Origin: Bacteroidota bacterium
Lineage (GTDB): Bacteria; Bacteroidota; Bacteroidia; Palsa-948
Assembly (NCBI GenBank): GCA_016213405.1
Contig: JACRAM010000125.1
Location: 124,001-188,000, forward strand
Direction of reading: 5' to 3'
DNA: 64,000 nucleotides
This document shows, one piece after another, positions 57,179 to 64,000 of this stretch. A model generated the notes under the pieces. It was not told the origin of the DNA. It saw nothing but the letters and a program-made list of their open reading frames with translations, and did not search any database. The first letter of the stretch is position 1. The number at the start of each line of letters is the position of its first letter. The position numbers and the translations under genes were made by a program.

Positions 57179-57218
57179 TTCAATTTTTGTTTTAGTGCAG
57201 TTTTAATTCACAGGATAA

Positions 57219-57236
57219 ACCAAACCGTGTGCCAAT
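57219..57236 (-). promoter_or_regulatory. Sigma-54-like promoter
   Basis: On the minus strand TTGGCACACGGTTTGGT: the -24 GG and the -12 position are separated by 10 bases as required, with TGGCAC matching the -24 element. The -12 dinucleotide is GG instead of GC, one mismatch at a key site. It would place the transcript start about 30 bp upstream of the ATG at 57178. Confidence 0.4.
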
Positions 57237-57259
57237 TATTCCAGGATGAAAGGCGTTTA

Positions 57260-57620
57260 ACATTCTTTAACAATTGAAAGTGAAAAATAGCGCGCGCTTG
57301 AGTTTACGCGGAATGAAAATGACATTACGCGGAATGCAACTGATGTTACATGGAAATAAACTGCGGTTACATCGGTGACTTTTGAATCTACATCTATAAA
57401 TACAGAAGTAACGTGTTTGGCAGGCACTGCTACATTTTTAACTTTTGAGAGCACATCTTCAGTTTCAGCGTTTTTATTGGTGAGTAGCGGAATGTGAAAG
57501 AAAGAAACTGAGTTTACAAAGAATGCATCTCATTTTATTTCCACGTAAACGCAAAAGTTAAAGATGTAAACTCATTTTCATTTTATGTAAATTGGGTTTA
57601 CGGGGATGTAATTGCATTTG
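57260..57620. repeat. Tract of degenerate 21-bp repeats
   Basis: Units of the type TTTCATTCCGCGTAAACTC, TTGCATTCCGCGTAATGTC and TTTATTTCCATGTAACATC repeat every 21 bp at 57285-57365 (minus strand); inverted relatives GTTTACGTGGAAATAAAATG and GTTTACAAAGAATGCATCTC lie at about 57510-57600. A 65-residue minus-strand ORF (57257-57454) runs through it with a 7-residue periodicity (VTSVAFRVMSFSFRVNSS) but lacks other signs of being a gene. The rest of the 498-bp gap holds nothing else I can support. Confidence 0.65.
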
Positions 57621-57676
57621 TTCTTAACACCATTCTGTTTATTTTTAAGATAACAAAGAAAGAATAAGGATATCGC

Positions 57677-60600
57677 TTATCGCACCTTACTGACATGCCC
57701 GATGTATTGGTGAGGTTGATTATGCACATCAACCAGATTCACTTTCCAGACATATACATCTTCCTGAACAAGCTGATGACTGTTTCCACCCTGAACTTTT
57801 CCATCCCATCCTTTGTTGATGTCATGCGATTCAAAAATCAAATTACCCCAGCGGTCAAAAATCATAATGTGAAATTCCTTAATGTATGTTCCGTATCCAA
57901 AAAACATTTCGTTAATGCCGTCATTATTCGGGGTGAAGCAATTTGGAATATAAAAAGTAAAGTCGGCTTCCACTTTCAGGCATTTAACAATGGTGTCTCT
58001 GCACACGTGGGTTGAATCGTGAATAATAAGTGTGATGCAGTAGGTTCCGGTATCTGAAAATATATGCATTGGATTCTCAAGAGTAGAAGAATTATTTGCA
58101 CCGGAAATTACATCTCCAAAATTCCAGAACCACACAAATGGATTTCCAACAGAAGCATCGGTAAACGCAACCAGCGGATTCAGGTACGAAACAATGTCGG
58201 GATTAAAATAAAAATCTGCTGCAGGAGCTAAAACTCCTCCGACAGAAACAGATAGTGGTTGATTGCAACCTTTACCATCTGTAACAATCACCGTATAAGT
58301 TCCAACCGATAGACCTGTTGCAGTAGTGGTTGTTTGAACGGGCGATGTTAGCCAGAGATAGGTGTAAGGCAATGTGCCTCCCGATGAACTGATAGTTGCA
58401 GTTCCATTACTTACCCCACAGCCGGCATCCGTTGAAATACTTGTGAGATTCATTCCGGGAGGTTGGGTGATTATTATATTATCAGTTATTGCACACCCAT
58501 TCGCATCGGTCATTGTTACAGAATAATTTCCTGCTATCAGATTACTTGCAACAAGGCTTGTTTGCGTAGGAATTGTAGTCCATGAATACGTAATTGCGCC
58601 TGTGCCTCCGCTTCCGCTTGCGGTTGCAGAACCGTCATTCCCTCCGAAACAGCTTACATTTATAGAATTGATAATACTTCCTGTGACTGGAGGAGGTTCA
58701 TTAACTGTAATCGTATTTGTGGCGCTGCAGCCAAGATTATCGGTTACTGTTACTGAGTAAGTTGCTCCTGAAAGTCCCGTAGCGGCTGAAGTTGTTTGAC
58801 CGCCAGGCGACCAGAGATAGGTTAGCGGATTCAATCCTCCTGTTGTAGTGACTGTTGCAGTTCCATTACTTGTTCCAAAACATAAAAGACTTGTTTGAGA
58901 CATTTGAAGTGCAGGCGGCTGACCAACTGAAATTACCAGCTTGGCAGAATCAATATACGCGCAAACTCCGAGCGAATCTATTGCATACAATGTAACCGTA
59001 AATGTTCCTACCGCTGTGTACGTATGCGAAGGAGAAGTAATCGTATCTATCGGACTTCCATCACCAAAATTCCAGATGAAGCTGGAAGCAGCGCTGCCGG
59101 TATTTGTGAATGATGCTGTAAAAGGCGCGCAACCGGCATTGGGACCATTCAGAATAGCAACAGCAATAGGATGAATGCTCACATCCATTTTCACTACAGC
59201 ATTGTTGCAGTTGCTGCTGTTATTTGTGCTTGACCATGCGCCTGGAGTAGTAGGAAAACCGCTCGTGCCTCCGCAACTTCCGCAAACGGATTGATAGATG
59301 AAAGCTCTTCTGTCGAAACGGCTTGTTCCTCCATCCACATGGTCGGGTTCAAAGCCACCGTTCTCGCCATAAAAAGTTGCATACCAGAGCGACTTTGCGT
59401 CAGGAGTAAGAACCATGAAATAAAAATCGCAGCCATCTGTAGTTGGTTGCTGCGCGTTGGCGGTAATGGGCATTCCGGTTACAGTATTAGGATTTGGGTT
59501 TTGAAACTGTGAACATCTTCCCCATCCTGCAATGTAAATGCTTTCACAGCTGTCAACCAAAAATGCTGTGGGAGAAATATTCGGATTCAGAGAACCTGTT
59601 CCGACAACAGTAGAAAAAACAGTTGTTGTCAATGAGCTATTGAGTTTATGAATGAATTGCGCGCTATTTGCATTTTTATAAACTCCCGCTGTTGTCTGGT
59701 ATGCACCGCGTGTTAATCCAAATACATACACATTATTACTTGCGTCTTTTTCCAAAAAGTAAGATTGATCATCAGAAGCTGTCCCTAAAAATGTGGAAGC
59801 GAGCAGAGAAGTTCCTGTGCTGTTCAGTTCCGAGATAAAACCATCTGTAGTACCTCCCTGAAAAGTTGTATGAATTACACCGGCCGTAGTGGGAAAATTA
59901 TTGCTGGTGGTTCCTCCTGTTACATATACATTGCCCGCAGCATCGAGTTTCAATCCGTATGCTCCGTCATAATTGCTTCCGCCCAAATAAGTGCTGAAAG
60001 AAAGAGCAGAAAGATTACTGTTCATTTTGAAAACGCATCCATCCTGAGGTCCACCCAACGTTGCATCGTATGCGCCTGCAGTTGTAGGAAAGTTTGAAGA
60101 TTGTGTGGATGCGGCTATGTATACATTGCTTGCGTTATCTAAAATAATTTCACTTCTGCCATCATCCGCATAACTGAATTTTGTCATCCCGAATGTATAA
60201 AACCCAGCATTATAATTTACTCCATCATCACCTGAACCACCAATAAACGTGGATGCAAGCAATCCACCAAGTGTATTAAACTTGCCAACGATTATATCCC
60301 CTCCTCCGTTCAGTGACTGATCATAAGCGCCTGCGGTAGTCGGGAAATTTGCCGACCATGTTCTGCCTACAACATACAATTCATTGTTGGCATTGACAAA
60401 CATGCTGTGCGGCTGTTCGTTATCAGCACCTCCGTAATAAGTTGCAAAAAGGCGGGTAGTTCCGGTTGGATTATATTTTATGATTGCAATGTCAAATGGA
60501 TAACCTGAACCTCCAGCTCCTCCTCCACCAAATGTTGCTTGCGATGCTCCCACTGTTGTCGGATAACCGGCAGAACAAGCTACTCCTGCCGAATAAATAT

Positions 60601-61414
60601 TTCCGGCTGCATCGTAAGTTGCGGTGAAACCCCAGTGATCAGCTGGTGAACCTGAATAAGTAGCGGCAATAAGTGTGGGGTCAATTATCAATGGAAGTGA
60701 TTTGTCATAATTGCCAACAGAAAAGCCAAGCTGGTTGTCATTCAGGTTCAGAACATAGTTGCAGGGGATTTCTTTTTTCTCTCCATTTATTTTCTGATAC
60801 GCATAGGGCTTTTGCTCGATCACCATTCCTAAACTTGTTTTGATGTAGAAATGCCCGTATGAAAGATACAATGAGTCAGCTCCGTCATAAGACATTTGGA
60901 TATTATTATAATCCCCGCCTGGATTAACAATGAAATCATATTTCAGATGCATATCGGATGCATAAAAGTTTACATCAATGTTATCATAAATGTTTTCATA
61001 TTTCACTTTCTCAAACATTTTTACATTCTCAGCCCATCGTGAAGAGTCATTGCCATGATAATAATTATTTACAAAAGAATATTGATTGTCTCCTTTTATC
61101 TGCACAGCGGGATTACTATTCTCAAATTTTACTTTCCAGGCATGATAGTGAACGGTAATGGGCTCCATCTTTGTTTTCCCGAATCCGTGGAAGTCAACAT
61201 TTTCGGAAAGAAGATACGTAAGCGTATTGTTTTCAAGAAATAAATTTCCTCCGGGAATCTCTGCGTGAAACTTTACCTGCGCAGGCCACTGGTTTTTATT
61301 TTCGTCAAAGAAAAGTTTTGAAACTGATGACGGAATTTCTTTGTTCGCCTGGGCAAAAATAAATTCAGTATCCGTCAGGAGAAGGAGAGAGAATAATTGA
61401 ACAAGGATTCTCAT
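57677..61414 (-). CDS. DUF7948/SBBP/PKD/SprB-repeat protein with T9SS type B C-terminus
   Basis: A 1245-residue exported protein. After the signal peptide comes a DUF7948-like N-terminal domain (~35-250; FFDENKNQWPAQVKFHAEIP, IYDNIDVNFYASDMHLKYDF, SLPLIIDPTLIAATYSGSP). A set of SBBP beta-propeller-type repeats follows (~255-720; each with AGNIYSAG / NELYVVGRT / SNVYIAAST and FPTTAGAYD). Then a PKD domain (FIWNFGDGSP, ~790), three SprB repeats (SLLCFGTSNGTATV, NVSCFGGNDGSA; ~850-1040), another PKD (WFWNFGDV) and the sorting domain FTFYIPNCFTPNNDGINEMF ... MIFDRWGNLIFESHD ... DVYVWKVNLVD. It should be exported by T9SS and displayed or released at the surface. Confidence 0.92.
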   Translation of the reverse strand: MRILVQLFSLLLLTDTEFIFAQANKEIPSSVSKLFFDENKNQWPAQVKFHAEIPGGNLFLENNTLTYLLSENVDFHGFGKTKMEPITVHYHAWKVKFENSNPAVQIKGDNQYSFVNNYYHGNDSSRWAENVKMFEKVKYENIYDNIDVNFYASDMHLKYDFIVNPGGDYNNIQMSYDGADSLYLSYGHFYIKTSLGMVIEQKPYAYQKINGEKKEIPCNYVLNLNDNQLGFSVGNYDKSLPLIIDPTLIAATYSGSPADHWGFTATYDAAGNIYSAGVACSAGYPTTVGASQATFGGGGAGGSGYPFDIAIIKYNPTGTTRLFATYYGGADNEQPHSMFVNANNELYVVGRTWSANFPTTAGAYDQSLNGGGDIIVGKFNTLGGLLASTFIGGSGDDGVNYNAGFYTFGMTKFSYADDGRSEIILDNASNVYIAASTQSSNFPTTAGAYDATLGGPQDGCVFKMNSNLSALSFSTYLGGSNYDGAYGLKLDAAGNVYVTGGTTSNNFPTTAGVIHTTFQGGTTDGFISELNSTGTSLLASTFLGTASDDQSYFLEKDASNNVYVFGLTRGAYQTTAGVYKNANSAQFIHKLNSSLTTTVFSTVVGTGSLNPNISPTAFLVDSCESIYIAGWGRCSQFQNPNPNTVTGMPITANAQQPTTDGCDFYFMVLTPDAKSLWYATFYGENGGFEPDHVDGGTSRFDRRAFIYQSVCGSCGGTSGFPTTPGAWSSTNNSSNCNNAVVKMDVSIHPIAVAILNGPNAGCAPFTASFTNTGSAASSFIWNFGDGSPIDTITSPSHTYTAVGTFTVTLYAIDSLGVCAYIDSAKLVISVGQPPALQMSQTSLLCFGTSNGTATVTTTGGLNPLTYLWSPGGQTTSAATGLSGATYSVTVTDNLGCSATNTITVNEPPPVTGSIINSINVSCFGGNDGSATASGSGGTGAITYSWTTIPTQTSLVASNLIAGNYSVTMTDANGCAITDNIIITQPPGMNLTSISTDAGCGVSNGTATISSSGGTLPYTYLWLTSPVQTTTTATGLSVGTYTVIVTDGKGCNQPLSVSVGGVLAPAADFYFNPDIVSYLNPLVAFTDASVGNPFVWFWNFGDVISGANNSSTLENPMHIFSDTGTYCITLIIHDSTHVCRDTIVKCLKVEADFTFYIPNCFTPNNDGINEMFFGYGTYIKEFHIMIFDRWGNLIFESHDINKGWDGKVQGGNSHQLVQEDVYVWKVNLVDVHNQPHQYIGHVSKVR

Positions 61415-61524
61415 GTATTATTAAGACGCATACTTATTAAATGGTTGCCCAAAGGAAGTGAAAAAATTACGTTTCTGCAATTTTTTTTAGCAATTAATTA
61501 GAAACCAAAGAAAAGAATGAAATA

Positions 61525-61542
61525 TGCGCTATTTATGGCGCA
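61525..61542 (-). terminator. Short hairpin after the L,D-transpeptidase gene
   Basis: TGCGC / GCGCA stem with a 7-9 base loop immediately after the stop codon; only a weakly T-rich sequence follows on the minus strand. Confidence 0.35.
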
Positions 61543-61543
61543 A

Positions 61544-62287
61544 TTATTTGAATATATACTCTCCACTTTTTTGAACTGAAACAGCAGGCAGCATTTTATT
61601 GTTCTCGAAATGGTCAAAGCCCTTTTGAATGTTTTTCCAGAAAGAAATCATTACGGAGTCCTCTTTATATTTTTCTTCATACGATTTCATGTTTGTTTCA
61701 TTCATTCTGAACGGAAAGATATGAACTGGAATTTTTGTTTGTCCGTTTGATTTTGCTTCCACCGCCATCAGGTAAACCTCTTTTATTTTATCATCCGTTA
61801 GCGGCATGCAGCCGATGGTAACACAGTTGCCATGAATGAAAATATCTCCGCCAAGGTTTCCTTTCCCGCCAAGAATTTTATCAGAAGCATTCGGATAACT
61901 CACGCCCAGCGATAAATAAAAATTGCTGGAAGGATTGAACCGGTCAATCTCATAAAAACCTTCAGGCACCTGCCCGTCACCTTGTTTCCTTTTCGGACCC
62001 AGATCACCGGAAGAAGAACAAATAGAATATGTTTTTATCAGCTGATATTTTTCATCCTTGAATGGCTTCGCCCATATTTCCAATTGCGCTTCTTTCTTAA
62101 ACACGCGTATAAAAATATTCGCTGAAGAAAGTTCCACGCCTTTGGAGGAAAATAATTCTTTCACAAGTTTTTCCTTTTCTTCATACGCAGTTTTCACTCT
62201 GGGGAATTTCTGCTGCTGTGATTTAAAATCGTCTGTCATGAATGCGGAAGAAAAAATAATGAGCGAAGATAAGAGGAGTGTTTTCAT
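61544..62287 (-). CDS. L,D-transpeptidase (YkuD family, YafK-like)
   Basis: A 247-residue exported protein. The start at 62287 (MKTLLLSSLIIFSSAFMTDD) gives a signal peptide and is preferred to an ATG 39 bp upstream. The YkuD catalytic motif is visible as DIFIHGNCVTIGCMPLTDD (~155-173), with the catalytic Cys in TIGC and the His in IHGN. Upstream blocks are VFKKEAQLEIWAKP and CSSSGDLGPKRKQGDGQVPEG. Such enzymes form 3-3 cross-links or attach or detach proteins from peptidoglycan; YafK-like members can act as amidases or hydrolases. It is transcribed divergently from the divIC-like gene. Confidence 0.88.
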   Translation of the reverse strand: MKTLLLSSLIIFSSAFMTDDFKSQQQKFPRVKTAYEEKEKLVKELFSSKGVELSSANIFIRVFKKEAQLEIWAKPFKDEKYQLIKTYSICSSSGDLGPKRKQGDGQVPEGFYEIDRFNPSSNFYLSLGVSYPNASDKILGGKGNLGGDIFIHGNCVTIGCMPLTDDKIKEVYLMAVEAKSNGQTKIPVHIFPFRMNETNMKSYEEKYKEDSVMISFWKNIQKGFDHFENNKMLPAVSVQKSGEYIFK

Positions 62288-62348
62288 CTTGTTAGCAATT
62301 TTGTTTACAAGTATAACGATTCTCACTTAAAAAGATTGCTTTGTACGA

Positions 62349-62356
62349 TATTTTTG
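62349..62356 (+). promoter_or_regulatory. Candidate -7 box for the DivIC/FtsB-like gene
   Basis: TATTTTTG, an exact TAnnTTTG match, ending 4 bp before the ATG at 62361. No -33 TTTG lies at the usual distance. Transcription from here would give a nearly leaderless message. Confidence 0.4.
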
Positions 62357-62360
62357 TTTC

Positions 62361-62690
62361 ATGGCAAAGAGCAGAAAAAAATTGTGGAAAGCAATTGGGT
62401 CTTTCTTCATCAATAAATATTTTATTTCTCTTCTTGCCATAATCGCCTGGGTGGTTTTCTTTGATAAAGATGATGTTCTTTCCCAGCACCAGTTGAGAAA
62501 AAAATTACATCAACTGCAGGAAGAAAAAAATTACTACCAGGAAGAAATTACAAAAAGCAGTGGGGAAATAAATGAATTAAAAACAAATCCTGCCAACCTC
62601 GAAAAATTTGCCCGTGAAAAATACCTGATGAAAAAGGATAATGAAGAAATTTTTGTCATCGTAAAAGACAGCATTAAGAATACCCGCTGA
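62361..62690 (+). CDS. Septum formation initiator family protein (DivIC/FtsB-like)
   Basis: A 109-residue bitopic protein: a basic N-terminus, one transmembrane helix (YFISLLAIIAWVVFFDK, ~27-43), a coiled coil (~48-80; LRKKLHQLQEEKNYYQEEI) and the C-terminal family motif LEKFAREKYLMKKDNEEIFVI (quoted in two parts: LEKFAREKYLM, KKDNEEIFVI). These proteins bridge early and late divisome components with FtsQ and FtsL. The gene stands alone between the L,D-transpeptidase and S1-domain genes. Confidence 0.88.
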   Translation: MAKSRKKLWKAIGSFFINKYFISLLAIIAWVVFFDKDDVLSQHQLRKKLHQLQEEKNYYQEEITKSSGEINELKTNPANLEKFAREKYLMKKDNEEIFVIVKDSIKNTR

Positions 62691-62764
62691 TTTTTTTTCA
62701 TCCGCTCCGAGGGAAATATTTTCAATCCCAACCAAAAAGAAAATCTGCTTATAAAAAACTGCTC

Positions 62765-63610
62765 ATGATAGAAATTGGAAAGATAAATCAACTGCGCGTT
62801 GTGAAACATGTTGATTTTGGAGTTTATCTTGACGGAGGTGATGAATACAATGAAATACTTTTGCCACGCAGATATGTGCCAAACGACTGCCAGATCAATG
62901 ATACGATAGATGTATTTATTTATTTTGATTCAGAAGACAGGATTATTGCCACCACAGAAACACCGTTCGCCATGGTGGGTGATTTTGCCGCGCTGCTGGT
63001 TAAATCGGCAAGTTCTATAGGAGCGTTTCTGGATCTGGGACTGCAGAAAGATCTTCTGGTTCCGTTCAGCGAGCAAAAACTTCCAATGACAGAAGGAGAA
63101 ACTTATGTTGTATATTTATATGTTGATGAATTAACAAAAAGGATTGTTGGTTCTGCCAAGCTCGATAAGTTTTTAAAAAAAACTCCCGGCACTTATCAGG
63201 AAGGGCAGCAAGTGGATTTGCTTATTTGCCAGCAAACCGATCTTGGCTACAAAGCCATTATTAATAATACGGACTCGGGTCTGCTCTACAAAGGAGAAGT
63301 GTTTCAACCGCTTGCCATCGGAGAGAAAATAAAGGGGTTTGTCAATAAAGTGCGTGACGATGGAAAGATTGACCTCATCCTGCACAAACCAGGCTATGAA
63401 AAAGTGAATGATATTTCAACACTCATTCTTGACAAACTGAAAAGAGAAGGGGGTTTCATTGCGGTTACAGATAAAAGCCCTTCGGAAATAATTTACAAAC
63501 TTTTTGGAGTCAGCAAAAAGACATATAAGAAAGCAGTGGGGGCATTGTTTAAAGACAGACACATTGCAATCACCGACAAGGGGATAAAAATACCTGATGA
63601 AAAAAGATAA
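62765..63610 (+). CDS. S1-like RNA-binding protein (CvfB family)
   Basis: A 281-residue cytoplasmic protein with three S1-like beta-barrels (~1-65: INQLRVVKHVDFGVYLDGGD; ~70-140: LVKSASSIGAFLDLGLQKDL; ~150-215: VDLLICQQTDLGYKAIINNT) and a C-terminal winged helix (~225-281; KREGGFIAVTDKSPSEIIYKLF quoted in part GGFIAVTDKSPSEIIYKLF). This is the CvfB architecture, whose members bind RNA and affect virulence gene expression in Staphylococcus. The precise role in Bacteroidota is unknown. Confidence 0.9.
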   Translation: MIEIGKINQLRVVKHVDFGVYLDGGDEYNEILLPRRYVPNDCQINDTIDVFIYFDSEDRIIATTETPFAMVGDFAALLVKSASSIGAFLDLGLQKDLLVPFSEQKLPMTEGETYVVYLYVDELTKRIVGSAKLDKFLKKTPGTYQEGQQVDLLICQQTDLGYKAIINNTDSGLLYKGEVFQPLAIGEKIKGFVNKVRDDGKIDLILHKPGYEKVNDISTLILDKLKREGGFIAVTDKSPSEIIYKLFGVSKKTYKKAVGALFKDRHIAITDKGIKIPDEKR

Positions 63611-63651
63611 CAGAAAAAGTTAATCATTAATAGTTATTCATAATAGCCAAA

Positions 63652-64000
63652 CTATTTCTGAATCACAATTTTCTTCACAGCATTTCCCGTCTCTGTTTTA
63701 ATTTGCAAAAAACAAACTCCGCTGGGCTTAGAAGAAAGATTAAGAGTTGTTGAGTGATTGAGTGGCTGAGTTGTTGAGTTTAACTCATTAACTCCCGAAC
63801 TCATCAACTCAGAAACTTTCTCTCCCAGCACATTCATTATTTCTACTGCTGAAATTTTTTCTGAGGATTCAATGGTAAAGATTCCATTGCTGGGGTTGGG
63901 AAAAATCATAAAATCGGTTTCCACAGTGTTCTCTATCACGCCCACTCCTGATGGTTGATACTTAAATACGGTTCCCATATTGTTTGTGCCGCCAGTTTCA
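63652..64000 (-). CDS. GloVer-repeat T9SS protein, C-terminus (5' truncated)
   Basis: The frame is open to the window edge. Its first visible residues, ETGGTNNMGTVFKYQPSG, match the GGxNxxGTVF motif of 'choice-of-anchor tandem repeat GloVer' proteins. A type A T9SS sorting domain follows (FMIFPNPSNGIFTIE ... VEIMNVLGEKV ... GVCFLQIKTETGNAVKKIVI). Within the sorting domain a linker LMSSGVNELNSTTQPLNHST is encoded by a heptad array (63741-63812) and enlarges the loop normally found there. It should be exported by T9SS. Confidence 0.85.
   Translation of the reverse strand, partial: ETGGTNNMGTVFKYQPSGVGVIENTVETDFMIFPNPSNGIFTIESSEKISAVEIMNVLGEKVSELMSSGVNELNSTTQPLNHSTTLNLSSKPSGVCFLQIKTETGNAVKKIVIQK
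63741..63812 (-). repeat. Heptanucleotide array inside a T9SS sorting domain
   Basis: On the plus strand units such as GTTGAGT, GATTGAG, TGGCTGA, GTTGTTG, AGTTTAA, CTCATTA, ACTCCCG, AACTCAT, CAACTCA continue the period-7 pattern. The two halves are roughly inverse to each other. It encodes the linker described for the enclosing gene. Confidence 0.75.

Noticed and set aside
57257-57454. 65-residue ORF in the 21-bp repeat tract
   Set aside because: Its open frame follows from the repeat unit being a multiple of three; no ribosome-binding site or independent support, so it is listed only as a repeat tract.
1-64000. tRNA, rRNA or riboswitch genes
   Set aside because: No cloverleaf, rRNA-like block or recognisable riboswitch (for example an M-box before mgtE) was seen by eye; a covariance-model scan would be needed to exclude small ones.

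Overview
The window looks like a chromosomal segment of a Bacteroidota (Bacteroidetes) bacterium with low GC. The evidence is several proteins with type IX secretion system (T9SS) C-terminal sorting domains, a PorP/SprF-family protein next to giant SprB-repeat proteins, a PafA-type alkaline phosphatase, a purH-mreBCD-pbp2-rodA cluster, and TAnnTTTG-like -7 boxes. Both window ends cut through T9SS-exported surface proteins. No rRNA, tRNA or CRISPR array was seen.

Layout. 1-4.0 kb: end of a lamin-tail/T9SS protein, then a tight plus-strand run (lipoprotein, secreted YD-like protein, VTC polyphosphate polymerase domain, DUF4956 membrane protein, DUF2490 outer-membrane protein). 4.1-6.5 kb: mgtE and a D-2-hydroxyacid dehydrogenase carrying three in-frame palindromic inserts. 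6.5-13.7 kb: minus-strand elongasome operon (purH, mreB, mreC, mreD, mrdA, rodA). 13.9-16.0 kb: FtsX/MacB-type permease, a four-helix-bundle gene bracketed by inverted heptad-repeat arms, and a small membrane protein. 16.0-23.6 kb: mfd and two tandem TMTC-like GT-C/TPR paralogues. 23.7-27.1 kb: PafA-like phosphatase, MFS transporter and a lipoprotein whose signal peptide is made of a repeat. 27.1-37.6 kb: pbpC with a thioester alpha-2-macroglobulin (YfhM-like), a SIMPL protein and pdhB. 37.7-51.4 kb: a T9SS surface cluster (PorP/SprF, TPR-PD40 protein, two giant SprB-repeat adhesin-like proteins, small exported protein).

Accessory island, 51.4-56.5 kb. Two mobile elements sit 206 bp apart, each with perfect terminal inverted repeats (TIRs) and an 8-bp target-site duplication. 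Element II (51397-52016, 620 bp) encodes only small membrane proteins and no transposase. Element I (52223-56448, 4226 bp) encodes an IS1595-family transposase plus five further genes: a P63C-domain protein, a transposase-like zinc-ribbon/HTH protein without a catalytic domain, a 40-residue basic protein, and a pair of unknown genes. This is the strongest candidate for a new system in the window.

56.6-64 kb: a small two-gene unit with a sigma-54-like promoter, a 21-bp repeat tract, a giant DUF7948/SBBP/PKD/SprB T9SS protein, an L,D-transpeptidase, a DivIC/FtsB-like protein, an S1-domain CvfB-like protein and a truncated GloVer-type T9SS protein.

A second theme crosses the whole window: short interspersed repeats that have entered coding sequence without destroying it. 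One class is a GC-rich palindrome with five in-frame copies in three genes. The other is period-7 (heptanucleotide) tandem repeats at nine or more loci, some forming signal peptides or linkers. Several other dispersed palindromes lie directly upstream of start codons.
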